Shown in pieces: positions 44,088 to 45,804 of a DNA stretch of 45,804 nucleotides. Source of the stretch: an uncultured beta proteobacterium (GTDB lineage: Bacteria > Pseudomonadota > Gammaproteobacteria > Burkholderiales > Burkholderiaceae_C). The stretch lies in contig CAIYWD010000103.1 of the NCBI GenBank assembly GCA_903929815.1, positions 1-45,804 on the forward strand, written 5' to 3'. The notes under the pieces were generated by a model. The model was not told where the DNA came from and made no database searches. It saw nothing but the letters and a program-made list of their open reading frames with translations. The position numbers and the translations under genes are program-made. Position 1 is the stretch's first letter; each line of letters opens with the position of its first letter.

Positions 44088-44783
44088 TCAATCCTGTTCG
44101 CCACCAAAAATGCCAAGCAGAGCCAGCAAACTTTGGAACACATTGATAATGTCCAAATAAAGGGCGAGCGTTGCGCTGATGTAATTGGTTTCACCACCAT
44201 CCACAATGCGTTTCAGGTCATACAGCATGTAGGCACTGAACACCCCAATGGCTGCGACCGAGAGGGCCATCATGCCCGCCGTAGAACCTACAAACACATT
44301 GACAATGCCACCGACCATAATGGCCAATGCCCCCACAAACAGCCATTGCCCCATGCCTGAAAGGTCTCGCTTGATGATGCCAGACAAATTGGCCATGACC
44401 AAAAACACACCTGCAGTTCCACCAAATGCGGTCATGATGAGGTCAGGCCCGTTTTTAAAACCCAGCACCATGGCAATCATGCGAGAGAGCATCAACCCCA
44501 TGAAAAACGTAAAACCCAATAACACAGGCACACCTGTTGCAGAATTTTTTGTTTTTTCAATGGCATAGATGAACCCAAAAGCACCGCCCAAAAATACTAT
44601 CAGCCCCAAACCACCGCTTAACGCTTGGGTGATGCCCGTAGCCACCCCCAGCCAGGCACCCAACACAGTAGGCACCAGGCTCATCGCCAGCAGCCAATAG
44701 GTATTGCGCAAGACTTTGTTGCGCTGCATGGCGGCAGAATCAAAACCGTAAATGTGTTCGATGGATTGATCGTGATTAGACAT
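44088..44783 (-). CDS. Bax inhibitor-1/YccA family membrane protein
   Basis: A 231-aa inner-membrane protein with about seven helices. Typical segments are RNTYWLLAMSLVPTVLGAWL, MALSVAAIGVFSAYMLYDLK and the C-terminal NYISATLALYLDIINVFQSL, which contains the conserved Asp of the family. Bacterial members include YccA, a modulator of the FtsH protease, and calcium-leak proteins; the exact role here is not determinable. It starts at 44783 (MSNHDQSIEHIYGFD). The 276 bp beyond it (44784-45059) have no supported gene. Confidence 0.92.
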   Translation of the reverse strand: MSNHDQSIEHIYGFDSAAMQRNKVLRNTYWLLAMSLVPTVLGAWLGVATGITQALSGGLGLIVFLGGAFGFIYAIEKTKNSATGVPVLLGFTFFMGLMLSRMIAMVLGFKNGPDLIMTAFGGTAGVFLVMANLSGIIKRDLSGMGQWLFVGALAIMVGGIVNVFVGSTAGMMALSVAAIGVFSAYMLYDLKRIVDGGETNYISATLALYLDIINVFQSLLALLGIFGGEQD

Positions 44784-45059
44784 AAATATTCCCCAAAAAA
44801 ATGAGTGACAAACGATATGGCAAAAAATAACTTCCCGATATGGATATGCCCCTCTTGTACTTCCTTGCCACCCCGACGAAAGGCTGATGTTTTATCCATA
44901 CCCTATCACCGGCATAATTTTAACGTGAAAGAACAGGAGGGAGAGAGGGTGTCTCCAGGCTGTCGAAATAATTTTTTTTGAGTATAGTTTATTATTTCGG
45001 TTTATGGATGCAAGAATGATATTTGAAGTATAATTCTCTTAGTTCACCTTGAACGAACT
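44784..45059. other. AT-rich non-coding gap
   Basis: From about 44960 the base composition turns AT-rich. TATAAT occurs at 45029-45034 without a good -35 box. A small palindrome GTTCACCTTGAAC (45042-45054) follows it and could be an operator for the downstream ORF; this is weak. Confidence 0.4.
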
Positions 45060-45293
45060 GTGTTTTGTATAATTTTTTTACTATTGTTATTATTAATAAT
45101 TATGTTACAATTTTCAAAAATCCTAGAAAGTCGTGATGAATGGAAAACTAAAGCAGTTCAAAGAGCTAATAAAATTCGAGAATATCGAAAAGCCATCAAA
45201 CAAAATCATGAGCAATTAGAAATACTCAAAAAGCGTGTCCTTGAGCTAGAGCAGATCGCTGATGATAGTAAAAAAAACAAGTCACAACAATAA
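45060..45293 (+). CDS. Short membrane/coiled-coil ORF, possibly transposon-associated
   Basis: A 77-aa frame from GTG 45060 with a very hydrophobic start (FCIIFLLLLLLIIML). An ATG at 45102 would give 63 aa, without that segment. The rest is a coiled coil: SRDEWKTKAVQRANKIREYR then KQNHEQLEILKKRVLELEQI. SRDxWKxKAxxR-type sequences occur at the beginning of some transposase-associated proteins, so this may be the first part of a decayed element; no transposase follows. Codon use is much more AT-rich than its neighbours, which suggests acquisition. Confidence 0.5.
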   Translation: MFCIIFLLLLLLIIMLQFSKILESRDEWKTKAVQRANKIREYRKAIKQNHEQLEILKKRVLELEQIADDSKKNKSQQ

Positions 45294-45682
45294 CTGGTAA
45301 TGTTGTTAACGTAATGCAAACACAGATATAGATGCCCGCATTAACAAAGCGACATGAATCTCAGTCCATCAAACGTGTGCTTTGTGAAATTTGTCGCTTT
45401 ACCAGCTACTGGATCAATAACACAAACACTATGTTTACTAATCGTTATCAATAGACTTTATTAGCAACCTATTCTTTAATTATTTCAACATGTTGTTTTT
45501 CCTACCACTGCTGGCAGGTTTCCAATAAAGTCTAATGCTGTTGTATCATTTCGTAGTGTGCCAAGAATCATAACTTTATTTAACACGCAAATGTTTTCTG
45601 GATGAAGTTGGGTACCACATTTCACATCAGTCATTAACTGGGCTTTGCGATTGGGTTTAGGACTACTTGAACAAATAAAACC
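45294..45682. other. AT-rich stretch without a supported gene
   Basis: The region has low GC and several short broken frames on both strands. A minus-strand frame (45485-45778) joins an AT-rich part (LMTDVKCGTQLHPENICVLN) to translated repeat sequence. The first part could be the end of a decayed gene, but nothing is recognisable. Confidence 0.4.
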
Positions 45683-45686
45683 TAGC

Positions 45687-45771
45687 TTTTTGTATCCATG
45701 AAGACCAAAATACACTGGATTCCCGCCTTCGCGGGAATGACGACATCTAGGCCAGGGGTCTAAACGGTTAC
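45687..45771. mobile_element. Truncated GTAACCG-family element
   Basis: TTTTTGTATCCATGAAGACC onward matches the middle of the 32626 element, followed by one ATTCCCGCCTTCGCGGGAAT hairpin arm and the terminus GGGGTCTAAACGGTTAC (45755-45771). The left terminus is missing and joins AT-rich DNA, so no target duplication can be seen. Confidence 0.8.
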
Positions 45772-45804
45772 ATGCCAACAGTGCCTACCCGCCCAACTTC
45801 GAGA

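Overview
The window looks like chromosomal DNA of a betaproteobacterium, most likely Burkholderiales and probably Comamonadaceae-like. The support is a long RpoD with an acidic insert, PntAB, RlmD, SurE and GlnS of the expected types, a CydP-CydABX operon, and short dispersed repeats built around TAGCTAC..ACGC of a kind I associate with Comamonadaceae genomes. No tRNA, rRNA, complete insertion sequence or CRISPR array was seen. Protein names come from motifs, length and order; no database was searched.

Layout. 1-804: decayed type III-like DNA methyltransferase between repeats. 973-4063: pntAB. 4251-9442: a 1454-aa hybrid histidine kinase overlapping an HDOD gene. 9500-14284: selD, glnS and an MsbA-type ABC exporter. 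14368-16743: rpoD, convergent with the exporter and divergent from htpG (17180-19219). 19259-21740: purN and glmS. 21741-23345: a small graveyard with a nuclease fragment, an Rpn-type fragment, palindromic repeats and an intact BrnT-BrnA toxin-antitoxin pair.

23539-31984 is the most interesting stretch. On the plus strand are an outer-membrane barrel with an 11-G tract in its signal peptide, a secreted caspase-like protein with 12-residue repeats, and a lipoprotein sharing its C-terminal PASF. On the minus strand, converging on a shared terminator, are a CsgG-like/DUF4384 protein, an unknown exported repeat protein, an HEXXH metallopeptidase-like protein, three small secreted proteins made of about 37-residue QIQGNT repeats that resemble curlin units, a small Cys-containing exported protein and an OmpA-like protein. 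I read it as a candidate non-canonical curli-like surface-fibre secretion locus; this is inference.

32219-35415 holds ccmH, ccmG and ccmF (cytochrome c maturation). A small transposon-like element sits exactly at the ccmG/ccmH stop-start junction and has an 8-bp target duplication. A DUF1345 membrane gene and a second, diverged copy of the ccmF 5' end follow. 36770-43582: an AhpD-like gene, the cytochrome bd operon (cydP-cydA-cydB-cydX-ybgE), then surE, nlpD and rlmD; rpoS, expected between nlpD and rlmD, is absent. 43620-44783: a lipoprotein and a Bax-inhibitor-1 family protein. The last kilobase is AT-rich, with a coiled-coil ORF and a truncated repeat element.

Non-autonomous mobile repeats recur across the window. 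One family has GTAACCGTTTAGA termini, 8-bp duplications and ATTCCC-N8-GGGAAT cores. Another has TAAGGATATGGTCAA termini. Others are GTTCCCACGC palindromes and the TAGCTAC repeats. They have reshaped operon junctions, ribosome-binding sites and gene ends.
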